From: an uncultured Coriobacteriaceae bacterium
Lineage (GTDB): Bacteria; Actinomycetota; Coriobacteriia; Coriobacteriales; Eggerthellaceae
Direction: 5' to 3'
DNA length: 11,565 nt
Assembly (NCBI GenBank): GCA_902796815.1
Contig: CADBQL010000384.1
Span: 1 to 11,565 of the forward strand
Shown: positions 1 through 6,363 of the stretch, piece by piece
How the letters are laid out: every line of letters begins with the position of its first letter
How positions within the stretch are numbered: position 1 is the stretch's first letter
Notes under the pieces: model-generated
The model's input: only the letters and a program-made list of their open reading frames with translations
The model's database searches: none
Told to the model about the DNA's origin: nothing
Position numbers and translations under genes: made by a program

Positions 1-964
1 CATTCCAGTTCAACGCCAAAACCGTACCGACCTCAGTCGGATTAGAATCATCGGCCTGATCGCCAACGGCAGAGGGATAGAAATACCTCTCTGACGCAAT
101 CGCGGCAGCCGTCAACGTCGTCTTGAAGCCGTCGGGAGCTGCGAAGACAACCGTATCATTTTCTTCAAGGGTAAGCCCAGCATCAGCGAGCAACGTCTCG
201 ATAGGAACAGATTTGGTCGTGACGCCAACCTGCCATACGTTGCCAAAGTACAAGAAGCCCTTCGCGCCGTCGGTAGCAAGTGGCTCGAGCGTTTCGCGCG
301 TGTATTCCTTGGCGACAACCGGAGTCGCATCAGCGCCATCTTGACTATACACGGTGAAACTGTTGGAAGCCGGCGTCTTGACCGTGATGCCGACGATGCC
401 ACTCGGCGAGAACTTGCCACCGGGCAGCGCCGCTTCTTCTCCCGTCAACTCCTCGGTAGTTGTGCCGTTGAACAGGCGCAGCTCACCTCGGAAGTACGGC
501 GAAACTTCATTCCACACCGCACCAGCAGTCGAGCCATCACCCAAAGCACCATCAGCCCAGCTCAAAGCTATAACCGCAGGAGCATCCTGGGGAGTTCCGA
601 GTTCGCTGAAATCAAGCGTTCCATCGACATTCTTCACGCCTGGGAAGAACTTGCCTTCCTTATCGAAAAATGCCTTATCAAACTCTGCCTTGCCATATTC
701 GCCCGACGCGTCGCTGACCGTCAGAGTGTCCTCAGGCGTAACCGAAATCTGGCTCTTGTTCATCCCCTTCATGAGCTTCTTGTTCATGAGCTGATCAAAC
801 GTCACGTACTTATCGGTAACGAACACACTAGCGCCTGTCTTGACTGCATATTCGTAACCGAGCACCTGCGTGTTCTCGGCAGCCAGACTTAGTAAGTCGG
901 CGCGCGAGAACGACGTTAACGTAATCGTATCCTCGTCGGCAATCTTCGTATAAACCGTGAGCAC
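1..964 (-). repeat. Tandem protein-domain duplication within the left-edge gene
   Basis: Two divergent copies of a domain of up to about 200 residues lie head to tail: residues 68-266 (964-368) and residues 268-388 (364-1, cut by the edge). Aligned landmarks are VLTVYT/FTVYS, SFSRADLLSLA/EYTRETLEPLA, FDQLM/IETLL, EDTLTV/NDTVVF, KFFP/RYFYP and VIALSW/VLALNW. The alignment was made by eye. The similarity is at protein level and is too diverged to expect DNA-level repeats. Confidence 0.7.
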
Positions 965-1165
965 CGTCTCGTTCTTCTGCTCGTCGGTTGCCGCATCGGT
1001 CCATGCGACGTCATCTTTCTCCGAATCGTGCTCGCCTTCCCACGTCGAGCCACCTTCTATCGTGCCCGCCATCACGTCGGCAAACGCCATACTCGGCGCC
1101 ACGACAAGCGCGACCATCATGGCAAGCAGCCAAGCAAGTGCGCGTTTCGTCTTTGATGAAACCAT
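1..1165 (-). CDS. Secreted surface protein with tandem duplicated domain (3' end outside window)
   Basis: This gene runs off the left edge; 388 residues are visible. I started it at the ATG at 1163-1165 because an AGGAAAGGGG ribosome site lies just upstream and a clear Sec signal peptide follows (MVSSKTKR, hydrophobic core at about 9-25, cleavage near SMAFA-D, residues 25-30). After a short acidic linker come two copies of one domain, about 68-266 and 268 to the edge. Both show a VYT/VYS strand, a YT/FSR..L..L helix, a D/E..L segment, an FFP or YFYP motif and a final LALNW/IALSW strand. The same domain occurs at residues 641-811 of the anchored surface protein at 6360-9437, so the two proteins probably bind the same or related ligands. 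The pattern faintly recalls molybdopterin-oxidoreductase-like folds used in extracellular proteins, but no catalytic motif is visible. The role is inferred to be ligand binding at the cell surface. Any C-terminal anchor would lie outside the window. Confidence 0.87.
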   Translation of the reverse strand, partial: MVSSKTKRALAWLLAMMVALVVAPSMAFADVMAGTIEGGSTWEGEHDSEKDDVAWTDAATDEQKNETVLTVYTKIADEDTITLTSFSRADLLSLAAENTQVLGYEYAVKTGASVFVTDKYVTFDQLMNKKLMKGMNKSQISVTPEDTLTVSDASGEYGKAEFDKAFFDKEGKFFPGVKNVDGTLDFSELGTPQDAPAVIALSWADGALGDGSTAGAVWNEVSPYFRGELRLFNGTTTEELTGEEAALPGGKFSPSGIVGITVKTPASNSFTVYSQDGADATPVVAKEYTRETLEPLATDGAKGFLYFGNVWQVGVTTKSVPIETLLADAGLTLEENDTVVFAAPDGFKTTLTAAAIASERYFYPSAVGDQADDSNPTEVGTVLALNWN

Positions 1166-1194
1166 GCATATCCCCTTTCCTCTTTGTTCGTACT

Positions 1195-1223
1195 CTTTTA
1201 TCCTTAAATGTATTTATTTCCAA
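1195..1223 (-). promoter_or_regulatory. Possible sigma-70-type promoter for the left-edge gene
   Basis: In the AT-rich gap upstream of the left-edge gene, the minus strand reads TTGGAA (1218-1223), a 17-base spacer, then TAAAAG (1195-1200). Each hexamer matches 4 of 6 consensus bases. Transcription would start about 20 bases before the ATG, leaving room for the AGGAAAGGGG ribosome site. The match is modest, and AT-rich sequence gives chance hits. Its position between two large surface-protein genes makes it plausible. Confidence 0.35.
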
Positions 1224-1269
1224 TTGAATATATTTATAGCAACACCACTCCCTTTCCTCTCAGATGGAA

Positions 1270-1308
1270 AGCTGCGAATGCAGCAGGAACCGAATCCCTG
1301 CCGCAGCT
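1270..1308 (-). terminator. Stem-loop just after the 1291-residue protein gene (weak terminator or processing site)
   Basis: Directly after the TAG stop the minus strand folds into AGCTGCG (1308-1302) paired with CGCAGCT (1276-1270). Inside it, GCAGG (1301-1297) pairs with CCTGC (1287-1283) around a 9-base loop, with a 6-base bulge on one side. Only a short TTT follows, so it is a poor intrinsic terminator. It could be a partial terminator, an RNA-stability element at the end of the long operon transcript, or an attenuator before the next gene. Confidence 0.45.
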
Positions 1309-1310
1309 CG

Positions 1311-4300
1311 CTACTTCACTTTCACCGTAACCTTCACCGTCTTAGACGCGGATTTGTAGTTCGAATTGCCCGCACAGATGACCTTCACGATAAGCGGGTA
1401 TGAGCCCGCGCGTGTGCCTTTGGGAACCGTTACCTTGCCCTTAGCATCAACCTTAAATCCCTTGACAACTTTGTTCGTGCTCACCTTTTTGCAGGTCACC
1501 GTCCCCTTGGCATTCTTGATGGTGATGGGGGTAACGACCTGAGCCTTGGATTTCACCTTGCTGTACCCGGCGGCCTTCGCTGCAGTCTTGACTACCATGG
1601 GCTGGGCGGCTTTGGTAATCCTGAAGGCAACCGTCTTCGTGCCAGTGAAATTGCCCTTGCCCGTCAGTACAACCGAGGCTTTTCCAACGACCTTGTTATT
1701 CTTGTACGCAAGCGTGTAGTGCGTGCCGCTCTTGAGCGTCACGCCGTTGAAAGTGAGCTTGGGTACTGGTTTAATGAGGGCTCCCCTGTATACGTAGGAG
1801 GCTTTCACTCCAGTAATCTTCACCCCGCTCGCAATGCTTTTTCGGGCAATTGTAAACGCCACCGTCTTGGTTCCAGTATAGTTACCCTTGCCCGCAAGCG
1901 TTATCGTGGCCTTACCAGCGGCCGTGTTGTTCTTATACGAAATCGTATAGTCGGTGCCGCTCTTGAGGGTCTTGCCATTGTAGGTGAGCTTCGGCACGGG
2001 TTTTATAGCCGAACCCTTGTAGGTATAGGATGCGTTCACGCCTGCGGCCTTGACGCTTGCAATATTAGCTCGGGTGATATTGAAGGTGACCGTCTTGGTC
2101 CCAGCGTAGTTGCCCTTACCTGTAAGCGTAATCGTGGCCTTGCCAGCGGCCGTGTTGTTCTTGTACGAAATCGTGTAGTCGGCGCCGCTCTTGAGCGTCA
2201 TGCCGTTGTAGGTGAGCTTCGGCGTAGGCCTGATGGCCGAACCCGTATATGCATATGATGCGTTCACGCCCGTCACCTTGACATCGCTCGCTATGCTTGC
2301 AGGCACGATTTCGTAGAAAACGTTCGTGTAGTTGTCGAAGTTTCCGCCCGTCGTGAAGCGCACCGTCACACAGCCGAGATCCGTCTCAGCGGAGCCGGTG
2401 ACGTTGATGCTATCGCCATTGGCATCCTTATCAAGTTCGGGATTGGGGTTGCCATACACATATTTGTAATCGTAGTTCAGCGGATGATAACTCACGTCTT
2501 CGTTATCAGTGCCATCGCGCATTTCTCGCCCGAGATACGTAACCGAGGCGAACTTAGGCCGTATCTCACTACCCGTGTACTTGATCTTGACCGAACCCTT
2601 GTTCTTGATAGCATCGCGGATTCCCCAAGTCTTATCGCCGTGCACGACATCTCCGAGCACAACCGACTCTTCGAGGTTGGGATTGTCGTTGACGTCCTCG
2701 ACGCTGTAGAACATGGATGCCCATTTAATCTGGAAGGCCGCCTGTGTAGTCTCCCCCGTAAAACGAGGACTCGACGGCAGCGCGGTTACCTTGACGTCAT
2801 AGCGATAGTTCGCACCATGACAATTGATGTAGTCGTGGTATTTTCCGTCTTTGTCCTTCTTCGTGCTGCCGTCTTCATTCGGAAGCGTTTCGAACGTGTA
2901 TTCGGACGGGTCGACGACGTTGCCGAGCTCATCTGTCACGATAACCGCATCGGGAATCTGACGCTCCCAATTGAAAACCTTCGGCGTCGCCGTCACGACG
3001 CAGTTGCCGATATCGGCTTTCGCTATCGTATACGTAACCGATTGTGAAAGCGTTCCCGTATACCCATTGATGCCCTCGATGCGCGCCACATACGAACCTC
3101 CGACTTCGCGTGATGCATCGTCGACGACGACTCTGTAGTCAGCGTCCTGATAGAGTACATCTCCCGTCGTAGTCGTAAGAGCAACAACTGGAACCGGCGC
3201 GTAAACCGCCGAGAATTCAGGGTTGACAACCTCACCTATACCCGAAACCACATTTTTCAAATCAATCGGATCAGCGAGAGACATATCCGCCGCTTGCCAA
3301 GACAGAACCGGGAATCTGCCAGGTACGGGTACGTAGTACAACGACCAGTCGCTCATTTTTGCATTGGGCTTGTTCAAATACGAAACGGCAAGGCTTGACT
3401 TCATTTCGTCAGGAGAAAGCTCGTGATTGTTCACGAGCGTGCCGCGATTCTCGTCTTTGGCGACCAGGCGCGAATGCTGCTCCCCATCGTCAAAACCGCT
3501 TTCAGCTTTGGCCTTATCGTTGCTCAGATTGGGCAAAACGCAGTTATCGTGAATATACCCATCGTTTTCGCCCGCGATAACGCCGACGCGGAATCCCGAT
3601 TCGGTCCCGCCGATGGAGCCCGTGACGTAGCAGCCGCAAAGCTCAGGCAAGTCGAGCAACATGTTCTGAGGCGTCACCGACGTGTTGTACGTCGTGAGCA
3701 GGGCCGCGATACCGGCAGCATAATATCCGCCGCCCGTCGTCGAGAAGCATCGACCCTGGTTGTAGCAATAGCGCACATCACCATTCATAATTCCGACAAT
3801 GCCTGCAGGGCACGGCTTGTTCCAGCGTGTGCCCTCAATCATGGCCGTATTGGAGCATCCCACGATTTGCGTGAACGCACCACCGTTTCCACAGATGCCG
3901 GCTACGCTGGCAAGCCCGGTTACAACGCCTGTATTCGAGCAGTTCGAAACCGTGATGAGCTCGGCTTCGCTCGTTCCCTGCGAGTCTTTCCACACGTTAT
4001 AGCCAGGGTCAGTTTCGTTGGCGCCAACCACACCTGACGCTGAAGCCGGATTTGCAATAACCGGTCCGCGCAGCGAACCGACGATGCCACCCGTATTCGA
4101 TGCGCCCCAACCTGCCTGCGTCACGCCACCCGAAACGATGCCGGTGTGCACAGCCGCCGTATTCGAGCAGTCCGAAACGTTCCCCATCGTGTAGCCGACA
4201 ATGCCGCCAACCATCGTGGACTGCGAGAAAATCTGAGAGCCGAAGCGATCAGCACCGCCGGCGCCGCTGACGTTAAAAACGAGGTCGCCCGCGTTTTTGC

Positions 4301-5186
4301 AGTTGGAAAGAGAGGTCACCTGTTCAGGATGGTCAATATCACCCTGCAAGCCTACGAGGCCTCCCACGTAGCCAGCGATATAGGGTGTATTTTCGTCAAC
4401 GTCGGCCGTTGACGAAATGCGCAAATCGGTATCGGATGCATGTGTGCAATCATTCATATTGCCTCGAAGCGTACCGGCCAAGCCGCCCACGCCAAGCACC
4501 GTGCAGAGGTCTTCGGGCTTCTGGTCTTTCTTTGAAACACCTGTCTTATCTGCAACAGCGCCATCGTTCGTCACACTCACCTCGACTGAGCTGTAGCAGT
4601 TCTGTATGGAACCACCCAGATAGCCCGCAATGGCACCAACGTTGGAGATGACCTTGCCCTGCGTCGAATTCGTAACCGAAATAGGATTGCCATCACCACC
4701 GTACACTGACAGATTCTTTATGAGCGCATGCTCGCCCGCATAGCCGAACAGACCGATGTTCTCGAGATGGTCCCCCACGTTGATTGTCAAGTTGACTATT
4801 CCCTGACCAACAGCCGAGCCGCGCCTTCCATCGAACGTACCCTCGAACGGATGCTCCACCGTGCCGATAGGGTCAATTGACTGTCCTTCCTCGAAAATAA
4901 TTAGCGAAGTGTCGCCGAGCCTCACTTCCTTACCCTCGAACGACTCAGTCCCCTCGTTGACCAAATACGCAAGGCCTTTGAGCTGCATGAGCGTTTTAAT
5001 CGTGTACGGACTCGTGTGACCCGTGTACCACGATATGTCGTAATCGACTGCTTGGGTCTTGAGCGACGCTTTGTCGTCAACGCCTGCTGCAGAAAGCCCG
5101 CTCCCAGCCGCCCAAGCCGATGTCGGTACTGTTAGGCAAATCACAACGGCCAGCAGCGCCGTCACCTTCCCCATCAGCCGCCTCAT
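1311..5186 (-). CDS. Large secreted GLUG-repeat / beta-domain surface protein
   Basis: The 1291-residue product has a Sec signal peptide (MRRLMGK, then a hydrophobic core, cleavage near SAWA-A at 26). Residues about 50-160 form the typical entry module of GLUG proteins (YTIKTLMQLKGLAYLVN, PIGTVEHPFEGTFDG, IGLFGYAG). Residues about 183-545 carry GLUG-like rungs (VGGLAG, VGGLVG, VGGIVG, each followed by NC/DC or similar), predicted to be a beta-helix. Residues about 650-960 hold diverged beta domains. Residues 963-1192 are three near-identical tandem domains of about 76 residues (YTGSAIRP, LKSG.DYTISYKNN, GKGNY.GTKTV). A basic Lys/Val-rich module ends the protein at VKVK. There is no LPXTG motif or C-terminal membrane helix, so it is probably secreted and held non-covalently. 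The ATG overlaps the preceding stop as ATGA, with GAGGAGG 7 bases upstream. Its place in the operon with an ExbB-like channel suggests a surface role in uptake or adhesion; its ligand is unknown. Confidence 0.92.
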   Translation of the reverse strand: MRRLMGKVTALLAVVICLTVPTSAWAAGSGLSAAGVDDKASLKTQAVDYDISWYTGHTSPYTIKTLMQLKGLAYLVNEGTESFEGKEVRLGDTSLIIFEEGQSIDPIGTVEHPFEGTFDGRRGSAVGQGIVNLTINVGDHLENIGLFGYAGEHALIKNLSVYGGDGNPISVTNSTQGKVISNVGAIAGYLGGSIQNCYSSVEVSVTNDGAVADKTGVSKKDQKPEDLCTVLGVGGLAGTLRGNMNDCTHASDTDLRISSTADVDENTPYIAGYVGGLVGLQGDIDHPEQVTSLSNCKNAGDLVFNVSGAGGADRFGSQIFSQSTMVGGIVGYTMGNVSDCSNTAAVHTGIVSGGVTQAGWGASNTGGIVGSLRGPVIANPASASGVVGANETDPGYNVWKDSQGTSEAELITVSNCSNTGVVTGLASVAGICGNGGAFTQIVGCSNTAMIEGTRWNKPCPAGIVGIMNGDVRYCYNQGRCFSTTGGGYYAAGIAALLTTYNTSVTPQNMLLDLPELCGCYVTGSIGGTESGFRVGVIAGENDGYIHDNCVLPNLSNDKAKAESGFDDGEQHSRLVAKDENRGTLVNNHELSPDEMKSSLAVSYLNKPNAKMSDWSLYYVPVPGRFPVLSWQAADMSLADPIDLKNVVSGIGEVVNPEFSAVYAPVPVVALTTTTGDVLYQDADYRVVVDDASREVGGSYVARIEGINGYTGTLSQSVTYTIAKADIGNCVVTATPKVFNWERQIPDAVIVTDELGNVVDPSEYTFETLPNEDGSTKKDKDGKYHDYINCHGANYRYDVKVTALPSSPRFTGETTQAAFQIKWASMFYSVEDVNDNPNLEESVVLGDVVHGDKTWGIRDAIKNKGSVKIKYTGSEIRPKFASVTYLGREMRDGTDNEDVSYHPLNYDYKYVYGNPNPELDKDANGDSINVTGSAETDLGCVTVRFTTGGNFDNYTNVFYEIVPASIASDVKVTGVNASYAYTGSAIRPTPKLTYNGMTLKSGADYTISYKNNTAAGKATITLTGKGNYAGTKTVTFNITRANIASVKAAGVNASYTYKGSAIKPVPKLTYNGKTLKSGTDYTISYKNNTAAGKATITLAGKGNYTGTKTVAFTIARKSIASGVKITGVKASYVYRGALIKPVPKLTFNGVTLKSGTHYTLAYKNNKVVGKASVVLTGKGNFTGTKTVAFRITKAAQPMVVKTAAKAAGYSKVKSKAQVVTPITIKNAKGTVTCKKVSTNKVVKGFKVDAKGKVTVPKGTRAGSYPLIVKVICAGNSNYKSASKTVKVTVKVK
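1611..2300 (-). repeat. Three tandem repeats of about 228-231 bp coding for beta domains
   Basis: The repeats span about 2070-2300, 1842-2069 and 1611-1841, coding for residues 963-1039, 1040-1115 and 1116-1192 of the surface protein. Copies 1 and 2 are the closest, sharing for example DYTISYKNNTAAGKATITL. Copy 3 is more diverged (HYTLAYKNNKVVGKASVVL). A further degenerate copy can be seen at residues about 866-962. In protein terms this is the common extracellular repeat with YTG.AI.P, LK.G.DY and GKGNY.GT motifs. Confidence 0.85.
3552..4640 (-). repeat. GLUG-like beta-helix repeat region
   Basis: This part codes for residues about 183-545 of the 1291-residue protein. Short glycine-rich units (GGLAG, GGLVG, GGIVG, AGIVG) alternate with units centred on a cysteine (NCYSS, DCTHA, NCKNAG, DCSNTA, NCSNTG, GCSNTA, YCYNQG, GCYVTG). 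Spacing is irregular because of insertions in the loops. The DNA copies are diverged. Confidence 0.75.
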
Positions 5187-5530
5187 TTCTTTTCCTCCTC
5201 GCCCATGTCTTCTTTCATCATGTACATTTTGCCCGTCGTCGGATCTTGGTAGACCATGCCGAGTTCCGTAAACGACGAGCCGCCGTTGCTTAATTGATCC
5301 TGCATGTCCTCGAGACCCTCGACCTCGGCCATCTGGTCAGCTTCCATAACTTCGGTCATCGCCGAAATGTCAAGATTCCAATACGACACGAGTGCGAGCA
5401 TGAGCCCGCAAGCAAACACGAGCATCACATCAGCTAAGTTCACGAGGCCGACGCGCGGGTCGGCATCTTCCTCTTGGGCATACCCGCCCGAGACCAAGCT
5501 CGAGCTACCCATGAAATCGCGCGCACTCAC
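5183..5530 (-). CDS. DUF2149 family protein, ExbD-like partner of the proton channel
   Basis: This 115-residue protein has a short cytoplasmic N-terminus (1-24), a DPRVGL stretch, one membrane helix at about 30-50, and an acidic, methionine-rich extracytoplasmic tail. The helix segment NLADVMLVF closely resembles the IDVMLVL segment of ExbD/TolR, and Asp34 aligns with the proton-carrying Asp of ExbD (Asp25 in E. coli). The closing GMVYQDPTTGKMYMM segment is a feature I associate with DUF2149. DUF2149 has no established function, but it recurs beside ExbB-like proteins. The start is GTG: the preceding stop and this start share one base (TAGTG), and only a weak AAGGCGGG ribosome site is upstream, so translation probably depends on coupling. 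Its stop overlaps the next start as ATGA. It probably forms a proton-conducting complex with the adjacent channel protein. The family assignment comes from memory of its motifs. Confidence 0.88.
   Translation of the reverse strand: MSARDFMGSSSLVSGGYAQEEDADPRVGLVNLADVMLVFACGLMLALVSYWNLDISAMTEVMEADQMAEVEGLEDMQDQLSNGGSSFTELGMVYQDPTTGKMYMMKEDMGEEEKK
5194..5200 (-). promoter_or_regulatory. Strong ribosome binding site for the 1291-residue protein, inside the DUF2149 gene
   Basis: GAGGAGG lies 7 bases before the ATG and is formed by the last glutamate codons of the DUF2149 gene (EEEKK, then TGA). With the ATGA overlap this supports the ATG at 5184-5186 as the start. Confidence 0.8.
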
Positions 5531-6363
5531 TAAGCCACCCGCCTTTCGTCTTCGCCAGCTGTCATGCTAGCGGCTACCGCGCCCGCAAGGTCCATCGATG
5601 AACCTCTGGCATCTTGGCGCCTCGTTCTCTTGCGCTTTTGCGGGCGCAACTCTCGAGCCGCGCCAGATCGGTACGCCTCCGCTCGCGCTCGGATATCGCC
5701 TTCGTAGGGAAGCTCTACGCCTTCTCGGCGCGCTTCGTCAGCCTTCTCTAGCACACAGGTGGCGAGCGCTTCGGTTGCTATGACGTAATTCGCATACCAA
5801 CGCTTGCGGACAGCTGATACACACATCGAGACCACGCCGCCGATAAGACCTGCAACCGTACCATCGAAGGCGACGAGCAGCGAATTCGATAGAACGTTGA
5901 CTTCGCCTTGCCCCATGGCAACAATTCCCGGTCCGAGCGGGATGAGCGTGCACATCAGACCCATCATTGGGGCAATCTTGGTCACGAGGTCAGTGCGTGC
6001 GACGCGATGGCGATACCGCGCATCGGTCGAACTCACCTCGGTACGCGCAAGCGCGAATAGGTCATCTTCGGGAAGACCCATGTTGGCTACGATCATCCTG
6101 AGCGCGTTTTTCTGACTCCGCAAAAGCCCCGTGCCCTCGATGGTCACATGCAGGTCTTCGTATGCCGAATCTTTGATGGCCTTGATGTCGCGCGGCATGT
6201 TGGCCTTGAAATGACGGCGTTCAAAGAAGTACTCGGCGATGAGCGAGCCTATGCTATACACTGCGAACAAGATGAGGCCCACAAGCATTATCATGACGGG
6301 CAGCATGAGCGCTGCAGCTACATTGCGCATAATTTCTTGCAAATACGGTTCCAGGTTTATCAC
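5530..6363 (-). CDS. MotA/TolQ/ExbB family proton-channel protein
   Basis: The 277-residue inner-membrane protein has three predicted membrane helices: about 17-44, 128-152 and 162-187. The middle one contains APMMGLMCTLIPLG and the last contains FDGTVAGLIGGVVSM. These are the two signature segments of ExbB/TolQ, and Thr139 and Thr169 match the conserved channel threonines. The loop between helices 1 and 2 (45-127) is cytoplasmic and charged. The C-terminal tail (205-277) is highly basic (QKRKRTRRQ), then Ala/Ser-rich. In the family, ExbB pentamers with an ExbD dimer use the proton gradient to drive force on partners. It starts with GTG, overlaps the previous stop as GTGA, and has AGGAGGAGG five bases upstream. 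It overlaps the DUF2149 gene by one base, so the two are made together. The family is confident; the partner being energised is inferred from the operon. Confidence 0.93.
   Translation of the reverse strand: MINLEPYLQEIMRNVAAALMLPVMIMLVGLILFAVYSIGSLIAEYFFERRHFKANMPRDIKAIKDSAYEDLHVTIEGTGLLRSQKNALRMIVANMGLPEDDLFALARTEVSSTDARYRHRVARTDLVTKIAPMMGLMCTLIPLGPGIVAMGQGEVNVLSNSLLVAFDGTVAGLIGGVVSMCVSAVRKRWYANYVIATEALATCVLEKADEARREGVELPYEGDIRARAEAYRSGAARELRPQKRKRTRRQDARGSSMDLAGAVAASMTAGEDERRVA

Noticed and set aside
1611..2300. Regular repeats considered as a CRISPR array
   Set aside because: Units are about 228 bp, in frame, and translate into homologous beta domains. There are no short identical repeats with unique spacers.
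3423..4037. Plus-strand open frame of 204 codons, with 1719-2258 and 2484-3047 similar
   Set aside because: These are mirror frames of the GLUG and tandem beta-domain gene, which has a signal peptide, a ribosome site and repeat structure on the minus strand.
1311..5186. Heme-binding NEAT domains in the 1291-residue protein
   Set aside because: The repeats lack the NEAT heme-binding helix and tyrosine motif and match GLUG and common extracellular beta repeats instead.
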